Shown: piece after piece, positions 19,726 through 28,935 of the stretch | Position numbering within the stretch: the stretch's first letter is position 1 | Layout of the letters: each line of letters begins with the position of its first letter | Origin: Porphyra umbilicalis | Lineage: Eukaryota; Rhodophyta; Bangiophyceae; Bangiales; Bangiaceae | DNA length: 64,000 bases | Reading direction: 5' to 3' | NCBI GenBank assembly: GCA_002049455.2 | Contig: KV918775.1 | Location: 1 to 64,000, forward strand | The notes under the pieces: model-generated | Seen by the model: the letters and a program-made list of their open reading frames with translations, nothing else | The model's database searches: none | Told to the model about the DNA's origin: nothing | Program-made: the position numbers and the translations under genes

Positions 19726-21149
19726 CACACCCAACAACGTCTCCCCCAAGTTCTGAAACCCCAAACGGAATATGCCACGTTTGCTTACGTGGAGGACGCT
19801 GAGCGGCCCCCCATTTTTCTCATCCAAGAGGGCCCTCCGCGGTCCTGGAGTTATCGAAAACAGGGGCTACATGGTCCAGAGATGGGTGCAAGAAGATGGG
19901 GGAAGCGTACCTAGCAACGTCGACCCCCAAGTGTTCAGAAATCGGACAAATATCCAAGCAATCACGAGGTCAGGGAGGGAGCGGCGAAAAGGCTGCGATC
20001 CGGACAAGAACGGCTCGCAACTTTCCAATCGTCTGTGCAGACTTTTGTCATCTGAGTAAATATACCGAAAGTCAGGCTCACACGTCTAAAAGAAAGCGCC
20101 ACGAACTGACAGGAACTGGTCGCCCCGCTGGCACGATGCAGAAAAATCTCACTTCGGGAAGACACCTGGCGAACTAGTCACAGATGGCGAGCCTCACGCG
20201 ACAGCGCAGAGCCGCGGCTCTCGGTCGAGGACCCTGGGAACGATGCGCTGCGCGATGCGCTGTCAAGACGCGGCCACGGCAGGCACCGCGCGGTCCAACA
20301 GATGCTTCGATTCGAATGCTTCCAGAACGAAAGGCGGACGGCGCCTTTGCTGGTGGCGGCGTTGGCGTGCTCTGAGCGAGCACTGTCGCAATCGTCGAAA
20401 CGGACAGTGTCGGTGGGCCCGCGCGGGAATATCGGCGCGGTCGCGCAGTCAATCACGTGATCCGTTTGCATGCAATCAGGAATCTTTGAAAGTTTCCAAT
20501 CTGATCGAAGCCATATCATTGGCTGCTGGAAATGTTCAAAGATATGTTGGAAGGGAGGCGGATCCATCATCGCCAGGGGTCAGCCGGCCCGTGATCAGAT
20601 TGCTTTGGTCCCTGTTGGCGCCAGGCCCGCACCCCCCCTCAAATCGGTCATATGGCAGCCTCACGTCAAGCGTGGCGCGGCTGGTGCCTCAGCCGCTTCC
20701 ACGAGGCGGGGATCTCGCCGACACAGGGGCACGCACGAGGCCCCGTGCCAGTGTCGGTGTGGCCCGCCTCGTGGACGGCGCTGCGTGGGGCTGTGACGCA
20801 GGGGAGGCCGTTCGGGGAGCCTCAAATGCACCTCCCCGGGCGGTCTCGGGCACACCTCCCGCTCGGGCGGGTCCGCAGCACCCTGCGCCCCCCGATCCAC
20901 GCACGCGCACGAGGGGCCGCCGCGTGGGCTGCCATCCGCGGCTCGTTGGGGCGCCCCCTGGGCCGCCATCGGCCGCACGGGGGGGCGCCCCCTGGGCTGC
21001 GGTCGCGCGCTCGTGCTCCGCGCGCGCGTGCTTTTCGTGACGCGTGCTGTCGGCCGCCGGCAACGGCATATGAACACGCCGTCCGCCGGCGGCCCGTGCT
21101 CCCCCGCTCTTTCATCCCAACGAGCTCCTGCGCGCATCCCCCTACCGTT
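19726..21149. other. Left non-coding arm of the Harbinger element
   Basis: No supported gene. A sub-terminal echo of the TIR (CAACGTCGACCCCCAAGTGT) lies near 19917, and a moderately AT-rich stretch runs to about 20600. It probably holds transposase-binding sites and the promoter of the + strand gene. Confidence 0.5.
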
Positions 21150-21540
21150 GAGTTCTTCCCGCCCTTGCCGCCGGCGTGGGACGCCGGCGGCTGCCCCCCC
21201 CCCCCCCTACTACCGTTGAGCTCTTCCCGCCCTTGCCGCCGGCGTGGGACGCCGGCGGCTGCTCCCCCCCCCCCCCTGCTATCGTTGAGCCCTTCCCGCC
21301 CTTGCCGCCGGCGTGGCACGCCGGCGGCCGTCCCCCCCCCCCCCCCTGCTACCGTTGAGCTCTTCCCGCCCTTGCCGCCGGCGTGGGACGCCGGCGGCTG
21401 CCCCCCCCCCCCCCTGCTACCGTTGAGCTCTTCCCGCCCTTGCCGCCGGCGTGGCACGCCGGCGGCCGTCCCCCCCACCCCCCCTGCTATTGTTGAGCTT
21501 TTCCCGCCCTTGCCGCCGGCGTGGCACGCTGGCGGCGGTT
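21150..21540. repeat. Tandem array of about six 66-72-bp hairpin units
   Basis: Each unit contains GCCGCCGGCGT, a 3-nt loop and ACGCCGGCGGC (a perfect 11-bp stem), a poly-C run of variable length, and CTACCGTTGAGCTCTTCCCG. Unit length varies only through the poly-C run. It lies just upstream of the + strand gene of the Harbinger element. Confidence 0.9.
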
Positions 21541-21739
21541 CCCCCCCCTCCCCCCCGCTTGTTTTTTGTTTGCCGCCGGCCACCCGCGTGTGGCTCTTTG
21601 CCCGCGTGCGCCGCCGGTGCTGCGTGGGCGCCGGCGGGCAGCCGTGTGCGCAACGGTGCCTCGTCCCCTCCGCCCCTCCCCCCCTCCCTGACCCTCGGCC
21701 AATCTGTTCAAGAGCCGCCGCTCTCCCCCCTCTCCCACC

Positions 21740-23929
21740 ATGACCCGCAAGCCCGACCCGGAGCGCGACACGGAGCGGAGGAGGGACCAGCGTCGGCGGC
21801 ACCAAGAGCGTCTCGCCGTGCTCGCGCGGTGCACCTGTTCGTGTCACCTCGGGGGGTGCCCGCCGTGCTCCACATCGTCACCGACGTGCGGCGGACGGGC
21901 GCCATCACCGCCGCGCAACAACTGGGCGCCGCCGGCTGGTCGGCACCCTCAACAAGCCGGCGGCAACTGGGGCGGGGGGCAAGGACGGGCGCCGTCGCCG
22001 CCGCGCAACAGCTGGGCGCCGCCGGCTGGTCGGCACCCTCAAGAAGCCGGCGGCAACTGGGGTGGGGGGCAAGGACGGGCGCCGTCGCCGCCGCGCAACA
22101 GCTGGGCGCCGCCGGCTGGTCGGCACCCTCAACAAGCCGGCGGCAACTGGGGCGGGGGGCAAGGACGGGCGCCGTCGCCGCCGCGCAACAACTGGGCGCC
22201 GCCGGCTGATTCGCACCAACATCAAGCCGGCGGCCACTGGGGCGGGGGGCAAGGTCGGGCGCCGTCGCCGGCGCGCAACAACTGGGCGCCGCCGGCTGAT
22301 TTGCACCAAAATCAAGCCGGCGGCCACTGGGGCGGGGGGCAAGGACGGGCGCCGTCACCGCCGCGCAACAACTGGGCGCCGCCGGCTGGTCGGTACCCTC
22401 AGCAAGCCGGCGGCAACTGGGGCGGGGGGCAAGGACGGGCGCCGTCACCGCCGCGCAACAACTGGGCGCCGCCGGCTGGTCGGTACCCTCAGCAAGCCGG
22501 CGGCAACTGGGGCGGGGGGCAAGGACGGGCGCCGTCACCGCCGCGCAACAAATGGGCGCCGCCGGCTGGTCGGTACCCTCAGCAAGCCGGCGGCAACTGG
22601 GGCGGGGGGCAAGGACGGGCGCCGTCACCGCCGCGCGACAACTGGGCGCCGCCGGCTGATTTGCGACCTCAGCAAGCCGGCGGCAACTGGGGCGGGGGGC
22701 AAGGACGGGCGCCGTCACCGCCGCGCAACAACTGGGCGCCGCCGGCTGATTCGCACCAACATCAAGCCGTCGGCAACTGGGGCGGGGGGCAAGGACGGGC
22801 GCCGTCACCGTCGCGCAACAACTGGGCTCCGCCGGCTGATTCGCACCAACATCAAGCCGTCGGCAACTGGGGCGGGGGGCAAGGACGAGCGCCGTCGTTG
22901 CCGCGCGACAGCTGGGCGCCGCCGGCTGATCGACACCCACATCAAGCCGGCGGCAACTGGGGTGGGGGGCAAGGACGGGCGCCGTCGCCGCAGCGTAACG
23001 ACTGGGCGCCGCCGGCTGATCCGCACCCACGCCAAGCCGGCGGCAACTCGGGGCCGCCGCCTGGAGGTCCATCACCACAAGGGGACGGCCATTGGGGCGG
23101 CGGGAAAGGACGGGCGTCGTTGCCGCCGCGCAGCGACTGGGTGCCGCCGGCTGGGCGGATCCCTCGTCAAGCCGGCGGCGGCGACGGACGGCATCCGACA
23201 GGCGGGGGACCGCCGCCTGAAGGCGTGAACGGCGGCGGGCCGCGAGACCAAGGTCAACTCCTGCCGCAAGACGTGAGCGCGCCGCCGGCTCGCGGCTGTC
23301 TGCCGCTCGCCGGCGGCAGGTGCGCGCCGCCGCCAGACGGTGTGCCGCCTCAAGGCGGCGGCCAATCGCGTGGGGGCGAGGCACGGGCGGCGTTGCCGCC
23401 GCCGGCTAATCGTGTTTTGCCACAAGCCGGCGGCGACCCCACACCTTCCGGGGCCTCCCGGCGCGAAGGCGGTGGCTCGCAGGCGCCGCCGCCAGCCAAC
23501 GGGCCGTCTGAAGCCGGCGGGGAGTCGGCACCGCCGGCTGCAGATCAACCGCAAGCCGGCGACGCGCAGCTCTCACCCGCCGAATGCCGGCCGCCGGCAG
23601 CCGCCGTGCACCCCCCGCCCGTCCCGACGTTGAGTCCAGGGGCTCCGGGGGGGGCGTCGGCGGACACGCCGGCGGCGGGCCACGACAAGCCGGCGTGCCA
23701 CGACAACTCGGCGGGCCACGACCAGCCGGCGGGCCAGGACCAGCCGGCGGACCAGGACCAGCCGGCGGGCCAGGACAAGCCGGCGGGCCAGGACAAGCCG
23801 GCGGGCCAGGACAAGCCGGCGGGCCAGGAGAAGCCGGCGGGCCAGGAGAAGCCGGCGGGCCAGGAGAAGCCGGCGGGCCAGGACAAGCCGGCGGCAGCGA
23901 CGGGCACGCCGCCGCCGGTGCACAAGTAG
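21740..23929 (+). CDS. Repeat-rich Harbinger protein (30-residue tandem repeats)
   Basis: A 729-residue frame from the ATG at 21740. A basic start (MTRKPDPERDTERRRDQRRR) is followed by a small Cys cluster (CTCSCHLGGCPPCSTSSPTC) that could bind zinc, then about 13 copies of a 30-residue repeat (WAPPAGRHPQQAGGNWGGGQ core), a degenerate Pro/Gly-rich part and a C-terminal series of GQDKPA/GQEKPA pentamer-like repeats. The repeat is likely disordered and Trp/Gln/Gly-rich, of the type that can form condensates (inference). The last 115 residues overlap, in another register, the beginning of the Myb/SANT-like frame. The two frames may therefore be joined by splicing or be successive proteins of one transcript. 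Confidence 0.45.
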   Translation: MTRKPDPERDTERRRDQRRRHQERLAVLARCTCSCHLGGCPPCSTSSPTCGGRAPSPPRNNWAPPAGRHPQQAGGNWGGGQGRAPSPPRNSWAPPAGRHPQEAGGNWGGGQGRAPSPPRNSWAPPAGRHPQQAGGNWGGGQGRAPSPPRNNWAPPADSHQHQAGGHWGGGQGRAPSPARNNWAPPADLHQNQAGGHWGGGQGRAPSPPRNNWAPPAGRYPQQAGGNWGGGQGRAPSPPRNNWAPPAGRYPQQAGGNWGGGQGRAPSPPRNKWAPPAGRYPQQAGGNWGGGQGRAPSPPRDNWAPPADLRPQQAGGNWGGGQGRAPSPPRNNWAPPADSHQHQAVGNWGGGQGRAPSPSRNNWAPPADSHQHQAVGNWGGGQGRAPSLPRDSWAPPADRHPHQAGGNWGGGQGRAPSPQRNDWAPPADPHPRQAGGNSGPPPGGPSPQGDGHWGGGKGRASLPPRSDWVPPAGRIPRQAGGGDGRHPTGGGPPPEGVNGGGPRDQGQLLPQDVSAPPARGCLPLAGGRCAPPPDGVPPQGGGQSRGGEARAALPPPANRVLPQAGGDPTPSGASRREGGGSQAPPPANGPSEAGGESAPPAADQPQAGDAQLSPAECRPPAAAVHPPPVPTLSPGAPGGASADTPAAGHDKPACHDNSAGHDQPAGQDQPADQDQPAGQDKPAGQDKPAGQDKPAGQEKPAGQEKPAGQEKPAGQDKPAAATGTPPPVHK
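21950..23110. repeat. 90-bp tandem repeat (about 13 copies)
   Basis: Unit of 90 bp containing AAGGACGGGCGCCGTC and CAAGCCGGCGGCAACTGG, recurring at 21981, 22071, 22161, 22251 and so on. It is nearly perfect in the middle and degenerates towards the 3' side. It is translated in the repeat-rich protein. Confidence 0.95.
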
Positions 23930-25299
23930 TGGACGTTGACGCCGTCGGCTGTGGCGTTGCTGCGCCGACGTACGCACCCCCACCGATGGGGACTGGGCTG
24001 GGGTGGACGGATGAGGAACGTGTGGCGCTGTGTAAGGCGTACTTAAGCACGTCCCTGGACCCCGTCAAGGGGGCGGACCAGAGTGGGCCGACGTTTTGGG
24101 CCTCGGTCGTGGCGGCATGGAAGGGGCTGCTGGCGGGGCGCCCTGGCGTCCGCCGGCGCACTGAGCGCGGCGTGGGGGGGGTGCAGAAGCAGTGGGACAA
24201 GATCCGCAAGGGCGTGAACGAGTTTGGCTCCCACTACATGGCGGTCAAGCGCATGGAGCTGACGGGCAACCTAAGTGACGAGGACATGATCAGCGCTGCG
24301 ATGGCGCGCTTCTGTGGCGCCAATGTGTACGAGGCGATACGCAAGGACCGCACGGCGGACAAGGCCAAGGGCAAGGCGACCAAGCGCAAGGCCAAGCAAG
24401 TGCACTGCCCGTGGGTCCCGTGCTGGCGGGTGCTGCGGCACGTCGACAAGTTCGGCGGGGCCGCCGGGGCCGCCGCAGCCGACGGCGGCGCCGCCGGTGC
24501 CGGATCAGCCGGCGGCTCTCCCGGCGGCCGCTCGACAAGCGACTCTGACGAGGACGGAGAGGACGCGGGTGCTGGCGGCTACCAGTCGCGCCCGCGTGGT
24601 GCGAAGGCTGCCAAGCGTGACAAGGCGGCGGGCATCCAGGAGTCGCGTATGTTCAAGGCGAGCACCGACGCGCTGTCCGCGCTGGCGCAAGCAACGGCGG
24701 AGCGCACGACCGTGGCTTTTTTTAACTCGGCCGAGATGCGCGACACGCCGGAAGCTGTCGCGTTTCGACGCGCGCATGCTCGCAAGCTGATGGCGGCGGC
24801 CGGCTTGGCGCTGTCCCCGCCGGATACTTTGTCGGAGGCGTCTCCGCCGCCGGCGTCTACAGGAGATGCGCCGGCGGCAGGGGAGTCTACACCCTCCACA
24901 CCCGCGCTGACATCATCGTCGACGCCGCGTATGCCGCCGGCGCAGGAGCCGCCGGCTGGCACGGCGGTGGTGCCGGCATCTACGCCGGCGGCGAGCGCCC
25001 CTGGGGGTGCGCCGCCGGCGTCTGCGGTCAAGACGACGACTGCGACTGTGTCCTCACCGGCGGCCTCGGCCGCCGGCTCTGGTGCAGCAAGCCGGGGCCG
25101 GCGGTCGCTGTCGAAAAAGCAGGCAAAGGCAGCGGCGGCTCTTGCCGCTGGGTCCAAGACACTCGACGATGAGAACGATGGCATTTTTGTGGTGCCTGTT
25201 TTTCCTGTGCGCGACGATGGCGCGGATTGTTCGGAGGACCGGCAAGACGCTGAGGGGGACGACTCGAGTGATGACGATAGCAACGCGGAGTACCAGTAG
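23584..25299 (+). CDS. Myb/SANT-like DNA-binding protein of the Harbinger element
   Basis: The open frame runs from an ATG at 23584, but the first 134 codons are Gly-rich repeat, so the functional start may be the ATG at 23986 (MGTGLGWTDEERVALCKAYL) or an upstream exon. That segment begins a Myb/SANT-like trihelix: WTDEERVALCKAYL, FWASVVAAWKGLL, VQKQWDKIRKGVNEF, with the usual aromatic spacing, then AVKRMELTGNLSDEDMISAA. An acidic Ser-rich stretch, a helical segment (FKASTDALSALAQATAERTT) and a Pro/Ala-rich tail follow. PIF/Harbinger elements encode such a protein to carry the transposase to the element ends. Stop at 25297-25299. Confidence 0.7.
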   Translation: MPAAGSRRAPPARPDVESRGSGGGVGGHAGGGPRQAGVPRQLGGPRPAGGPGPAGGPGPAGGPGQAGGPGQAGGPGQAGGPGEAGGPGEAGGPGEAGGPGQAGGSDGHAAAGAQVVDVDAVGCGVAAPTYAPPPMGTGLGWTDEERVALCKAYLSTSLDPVKGADQSGPTFWASVVAAWKGLLAGRPGVRRRTERGVGGVQKQWDKIRKGVNEFGSHYMAVKRMELTGNLSDEDMISAAMARFCGANVYEAIRKDRTADKAKGKATKRKAKQVHCPWVPCWRVLRHVDKFGGAAGAAAADGGAAGAGSAGGSPGGRSTSDSDEDGEDAGAGGYQSRPRGAKAAKRDKAAGIQESRMFKASTDALSALAQATAERTTVAFFNSAEMRDTPEAVAFRRAHARKLMAAAGLALSPPDTLSEASPPPASTGDAPAAGESTPSTPALTSSSTPRMPPAQEPPAGTAVVPASTPAASAPGGAPPASAVKTTTATVSSPAASAAGSGAASRGRRSLSKKQAKAAAALAAGSKTLDDENDGIFVVPVFPVRDDGADCSEDRQDAEGDDSSDDDSNAEYQ

Positions 25300-25920
25300 T
25301 GTGTAGGAGTGCGTATTGGACAGCGACTTCAAAGGTTTTTTTTTCCCCGTTGGGCAGGGTTTTTTTTTCCTACTTACTTCGTCTTTGCGTCCGACAGAGA
25401 GTATCCCTCTCGAGTCGGTCCCGGGTAGCTCACCACTCCAGCAGCGGCAGAGATCTGCGCGATAGCCGCAGCGCTGCTCGCCGTCACGCCGACTTTGCGC
25501 CGATGCTGAGCTGCCGTGCTGTGCCTTTCGCACGCCGCCGCCGTCGGCGCGTCAGTAACAACTGTGCGTGCGTGGCGGCGGCGGCCTTTGCGCAGGTCTA
25601 CAGTACCTCTCAAAAGGCAGCCAAGGCAGGCTCCACGAAACAAGCTCACGAAGACACACGGATGTAAGGAAGAAAAAACCGCGAGGCGGGAAAAAAAAAC
25701 CTTTGTTCGTCTCTAGTTAAAGGTACGGCTCCAAAAGCGTTGCTCTGTCCGCCCATACGTCCTCCGCCAGGTCATGCCTCAGCTTCAGGTGCTCCTCCTC
25801 GCTCCGCGTCTCTGCCCAAGCGCCTAACGCTTGCCCAAAAGTGCCTACAGGTAGCCAGGCTACGTGTGCAATGGCGGGCGCAATGGCGGGGGGGGGATCA
25901 CCGCCCCCCCCAAGGCCGTC
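25300..25920. other. Convergent 3' region between the two Harbinger genes
   Basis: No gene. Several T runs (for example GGTTTTTTTTTCCCC near 25337 and GGTTTTTTTTTCC near 25361) and A runs around 25675-25700 probably hold the polyadenylation signals of both genes. Confidence 0.5.
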
Positions 25921-28900
25921 TCAATCGTCCTGCATTCCCTCAGCACCACCGCCGGCCGCCTGACCGCCGCCGGCGGCAGCGGCCGCCGCCGCAACTCCCC
26001 CAGCCCCCCCACCAGCAACCAAATCGCCGCCGGCGGATCCATCACCGCCGGCGGTGGCCGCTCCTCCATTGCCGCCGCCGGCGTCGCCGGCGGCAGCACC
26101 GTGCACACCACCAAGTACCGCCGCCCCGCCGCCGCCGCCGGCCGCCTGACTGCCCGCGGCGGCGGCCGCCGCCGCAACTCCCCCAGCCCCCCCACCAGCA
26201 GCCAAATCGCCGCCGGCGGATCCATCACCGCCGGCGGCGGCCGCTCCTCCATTGCCGCCGCAGGCGTCGCCGGCGGCAGCACCGCGCACACCACCAAGTA
26301 CCGCCACCCCGCCGCCGCCGCCGGCCGCCTGACTGCCGGCGGCGGCGGCCGCCGCCGCAACTCCCCCAGCCCCCCCACCAGCAGCCAAATCGCCGCCGGC
26401 GGATCCATCACAGCCGGCGGCGGCCGCTCCTCCATTGCCGCCGCCGGCGTCGCCGGCGGCAGCACCGTGCACACCACCAAGTACCGCCGCCCCGCCGCCG
26501 CCGCCGGCCGCCTGACTGCCCGCGGCGGCGGCCGCCGCCGCAACTCCCCCAGCCCCCCCACCAGCAACCAAATCGCCGCCGGCGGATCCTTCACCGCCGG
26601 CGGCGGCCGCTCCTCCATTGCCGCCGCCGGCGTCGCCGGCGGCAGCACCGTGCCCACCACCAAGTACCGCCGCCCCGCCGCCGCCGCCGGCCGCCTGACT
26701 GCCCGCGGCGGCGGCCGCCGCCGCAACTCCCCCAGCCCCCCTACCAGCAACCAAATCGCCGCCGCCGGCCGCCTGACTGCCCGCGGCGGCGGCCGCCGCC
26801 GCAACTCCCCCAGCCCCCCCACCAGCAACCAAATCGCCGCCGGCGGATCCATCACCGCCGGCGGCGGCCGCTCCTCCATTGCCGCCGCCGGCGTCGCCGG
26901 CGGCAGCACCGTGCACACCACCAAGTACCGCCGCCCCGCCGCCGCCGCCGGCTGCCTGACTGCCCGCGGCGGCGGCCGCCGCCGCAACTCCCCCAGCCCC
27001 CCCACCAGCAGCCAAATCGCCGCCGCCGGCCGCCTGACTGCCCGCGGCGGCGGCCGCCGCCGCAACTCCCCCGGCCCCCCCACCAGCAACCAAATCGCCG
27101 CCGGCGGATCCATCACCGCCGGCGGCGGCCGCTCCTCCATTGCCGCCGCCGGCGTCACCGGCGGCAGCACCGCGCACACCACCAAGTACCGCCGCCCCGC
27201 CGCCGCCGCCGACCGCCTGACCGCCGGCGGCGACGGCCGCCGCCGCAACTCCCCCAGCCCCCCCACCAGCAACCAAATCGCCGCCGGCGGATCCATGACC
27301 GCCGGCGGCGGCCGCTCCTCCATTGCCGCCGCCGGCGTCACCGGCGGCAGCACCGCGCACACCACCAAGTATCGCCGCCCCCCCGCCGCCGCCGGCCGCC
27401 TGACCGCCGGCGGCGCCCGCCGCCGCAACTCCCCCAGCCCCCCCGCCCATAACCAGACCACCGCCGGTGGATCCGTCACCGCCGGCGGCGGCCGCTCCTC
27501 CATTGCCGCCGCCGGCGTTGCCGGCGGCAGCACCGCGCACACCACCAAGTACCGCCGCCCCCCCGCCGCCGCCGGCCGCCTGACCGCCGGCGGCGCCCGC
27601 CGCCGCAACTCCCCCAGCCCCCCCGCCCATAACCAGACCACCGCCGGTGGATCCGTCACCGCCGGCGGCGGCCGCTCCTCCATTGCCGCCGCCGGCGTTG
27701 CCGGCGGCGCCGCCGTGCCCACCCGCAGGCCCCGCCGCCCCGCCGCCGCCGGCCGCCTGACCGCCGGCGGCCATACGGGTGCGGGACACATACCCGTCGC
27801 GTCGCTTCTCGGTGACCATGTTGTGCAGGATGGCCACCGCCTTAGTGACGGTGACCATCTGCTCAACGGTGGAGTACTTTGCAGGGTGCAAAGCCACATG
27901 AAAACGTGCCGTAAGCACGGCATACAGTCGTTCGACATCTTTCCGCAGGGCTTCTTGAAGTCGGTTAAATGTAACCTCTACTTCTGTCGTGGGGTTAGGA
28001 AACGGAGAGACGAAAAACGCGAACCGAGGATAAATACCATCCACAAGATAATACAGGAGCGTGCGGGTCGTGCCGTTAGCAGTGTAAGAAAATGTACGGG
28101 GCGGCCATTCTCCGTTCGTAACGGACAAATAGAGGGGGGAAACATGCATTACGTTCAGGTCGTTGTGAGATCCAGGACACCCCACAAATAAATGCCAAAT
28201 CCAGAGGTCCTCATCACAAACGGTCTCCATCACCACGGAACGCTTCCCGTGGCGATTCTGGTACATGCCAGCGAACGCCTTAGGGCAGTTGCGCCACTCC
28301 CAGTGGCTGCAGTCAAGGGAGCCCATGCAACCGGGCATCCCGCGCTCAGCATTGCGCGTCAGAATGCGCTGCAGTTCTTCAGGGGTGGGGGGACGCAAAT
28401 ATGAGGGTCCAAACTCATTCACAATAAAGCGCATCAACTCTCGCACCGACATAGCAATAGTTGAAGCGGACAGTCGCACATATTCATCAGTCCTGTCCGG
28501 CGCCTCCCCATACGCAATGACTCGAAAAGCCGCAACCACCTTTTGCAAGGGGTGAGCCTGGAGCCGGCCAGTCGCATTGATGCGCTGCGCAAAAAACGGT
28601 CGGTCCTTCACGGCATTGTATATACGAAGAAACACGCTGCGCGGCACGCGGAACCGACGCTCAAAGTCACCCTCGTTGTAGACAGGCGGCTCCCCATTGA
28701 GACCAAAATAATCTCTCAGAATAGCACGCAAACCTGAGCGGAAGTTACGCCGCTTATTCGGCCGGCGGCCCGGCACAGATCCAACATAACGCGGCCGCCG
28801 GTGCACCCGAGACCCACGGGCACGCTTCCGCCAATGACGCAACGCGTGTAGGTGCGCCGCAACCGCCGAAGCAATTTGTAGGTCCTCCGTATCCTCCAGC

Positions 28901-28935
28901 ATCGCGTCTGCGGACAAATCAAAAGGGTCGTCCAT
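25921..28935 (-). CDS. PIF/Harbinger DDE transposase with a giant Gly/Ala repeat tail
   Basis: A 1004-residue frame from the ATG at 28935 (MDDPFDLSADAMLEDTEDLQ). Residues 1-200 carry the helical N-terminal domain (DYFGLNGEPPVYNEGDFERR, FRVPRSVFLRIYNAV, LQKVVAAFRVIAYGEAPD). The DDE_Tnp_4 catalytic core follows, with D208 in GSLDCSHWEW, D259 in GCPGSHNDLNV and E335 in RKDVERLYAVLTARF, and a closing helix (VTVTKAVAILHNMV). The core is complete with its three acids in place. From about residue 390 to the end, roughly 615 residues are Gly/Ala/Ser repeats with a period near 61, ending GGGAEGMQDD. Harbinger transposases are normally 350-450 residues, so this tail more than doubles the protein. The tail may be tolerated as disordered, or the true 3' end may be spliced. 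Confidence 0.85.
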   Translation of the reverse strand: MDDPFDLSADAMLEDTEDLQIASAVAAHLHALRHWRKRARGSRVHRRPRYVGSVPGRRPNKRRNFRSGLRAILRDYFGLNGEPPVYNEGDFERRFRVPRSVFLRIYNAVKDRPFFAQRINATGRLQAHPLQKVVAAFRVIAYGEAPDRTDEYVRLSASTIAMSVRELMRFIVNEFGPSYLRPPTPEELQRILTRNAERGMPGCMGSLDCSHWEWRNCPKAFAGMYQNRHGKRSVVMETVCDEDLWIWHLFVGCPGSHNDLNVMHVSPLYLSVTNGEWPPRTFSYTANGTTRTLLYYLVDGIYPRFAFFVSPFPNPTTEVEVTFNRLQEALRKDVERLYAVLTARFHVALHPAKYSTVEQMVTVTKAVAILHNMVTEKRRDGYVSRTRMAAGGQAAGGGGAAGPAGGHGGAAGNAGGGNGGAAAAGGDGSTGGGLVMGGGAGGVAAAGAAGGQAAGGGGGAAVLGGVRGAAAGNAGGGNGGAAAAGGDGSTGGGLVMGGGAGGVAAAGAAGGQAAGGGGGAAILGGVRGAAAGDAGGGNGGAAAAGGHGSAGGDLVAGGGAGGVAAAAVAAGGQAVGGGGGAAVLGGVRGAAAGDAGGGNGGAAAAGGDGSAGGDLVAGGGAGGVAAAAAAAGSQAAGGGDLAAGGGAGGVAAAAAAAGSQAAGGGGGAAVLGGVHGAAAGDAGGGNGGAAAAGGDGSAGGDLVAGGGAGGVAAAAAAAGSQAAGGGDLVAGRGAGGVAAAAAAAGSQAAGGGGGAAVLGGGHGAAAGDAGGGNGGAAAAGGEGSAGGDLVAGGGAGGVAAAAAAAGSQAAGGGGGAAVLGGVHGAAAGDAGGGNGGAAAAGCDGSAGGDLAAGGGAGGVAAAAAAAGSQAAGGGGGVAVLGGVRGAAAGDACGGNGGAAAAGGDGSAGGDLAAGGGAGGVAAAAAAAGSQAAGGGGGAAVLGGVHGAAAGDAGGGNGGAATAGGDGSAGGDLVAGGGAGGVAAAAAAAGGGQAAGGGAEGMQDD
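25960..27770. repeat. About 183-bp tandem repeat in the transposase tail
   Basis: Around nine full or partial units marked by ACCACCAAGTACCGCC at about 26107, 26287, 26473, 26656 and onward, spaced 180-186 bp. Some units are truncated to a shorter form near 26757 and 27017. Unit lengths are multiples of three, which keeps the transposase frame and also two antisense frames open. The last two units are nearly identical and most recent. Confidence 0.9.

Noticed and set aside
21950-23110. Regular repeat considered as a CRISPR array
   Set aside because: Units are contiguous and nearly identical without unique spacers, and lie in a coding frame.
25864-28191. Long plus-strand open frame antisense to the transposase
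   Set aside because: It is open only because the repeat units are multiples of three and GC-rich; the minus strand has the conserved DDE core.
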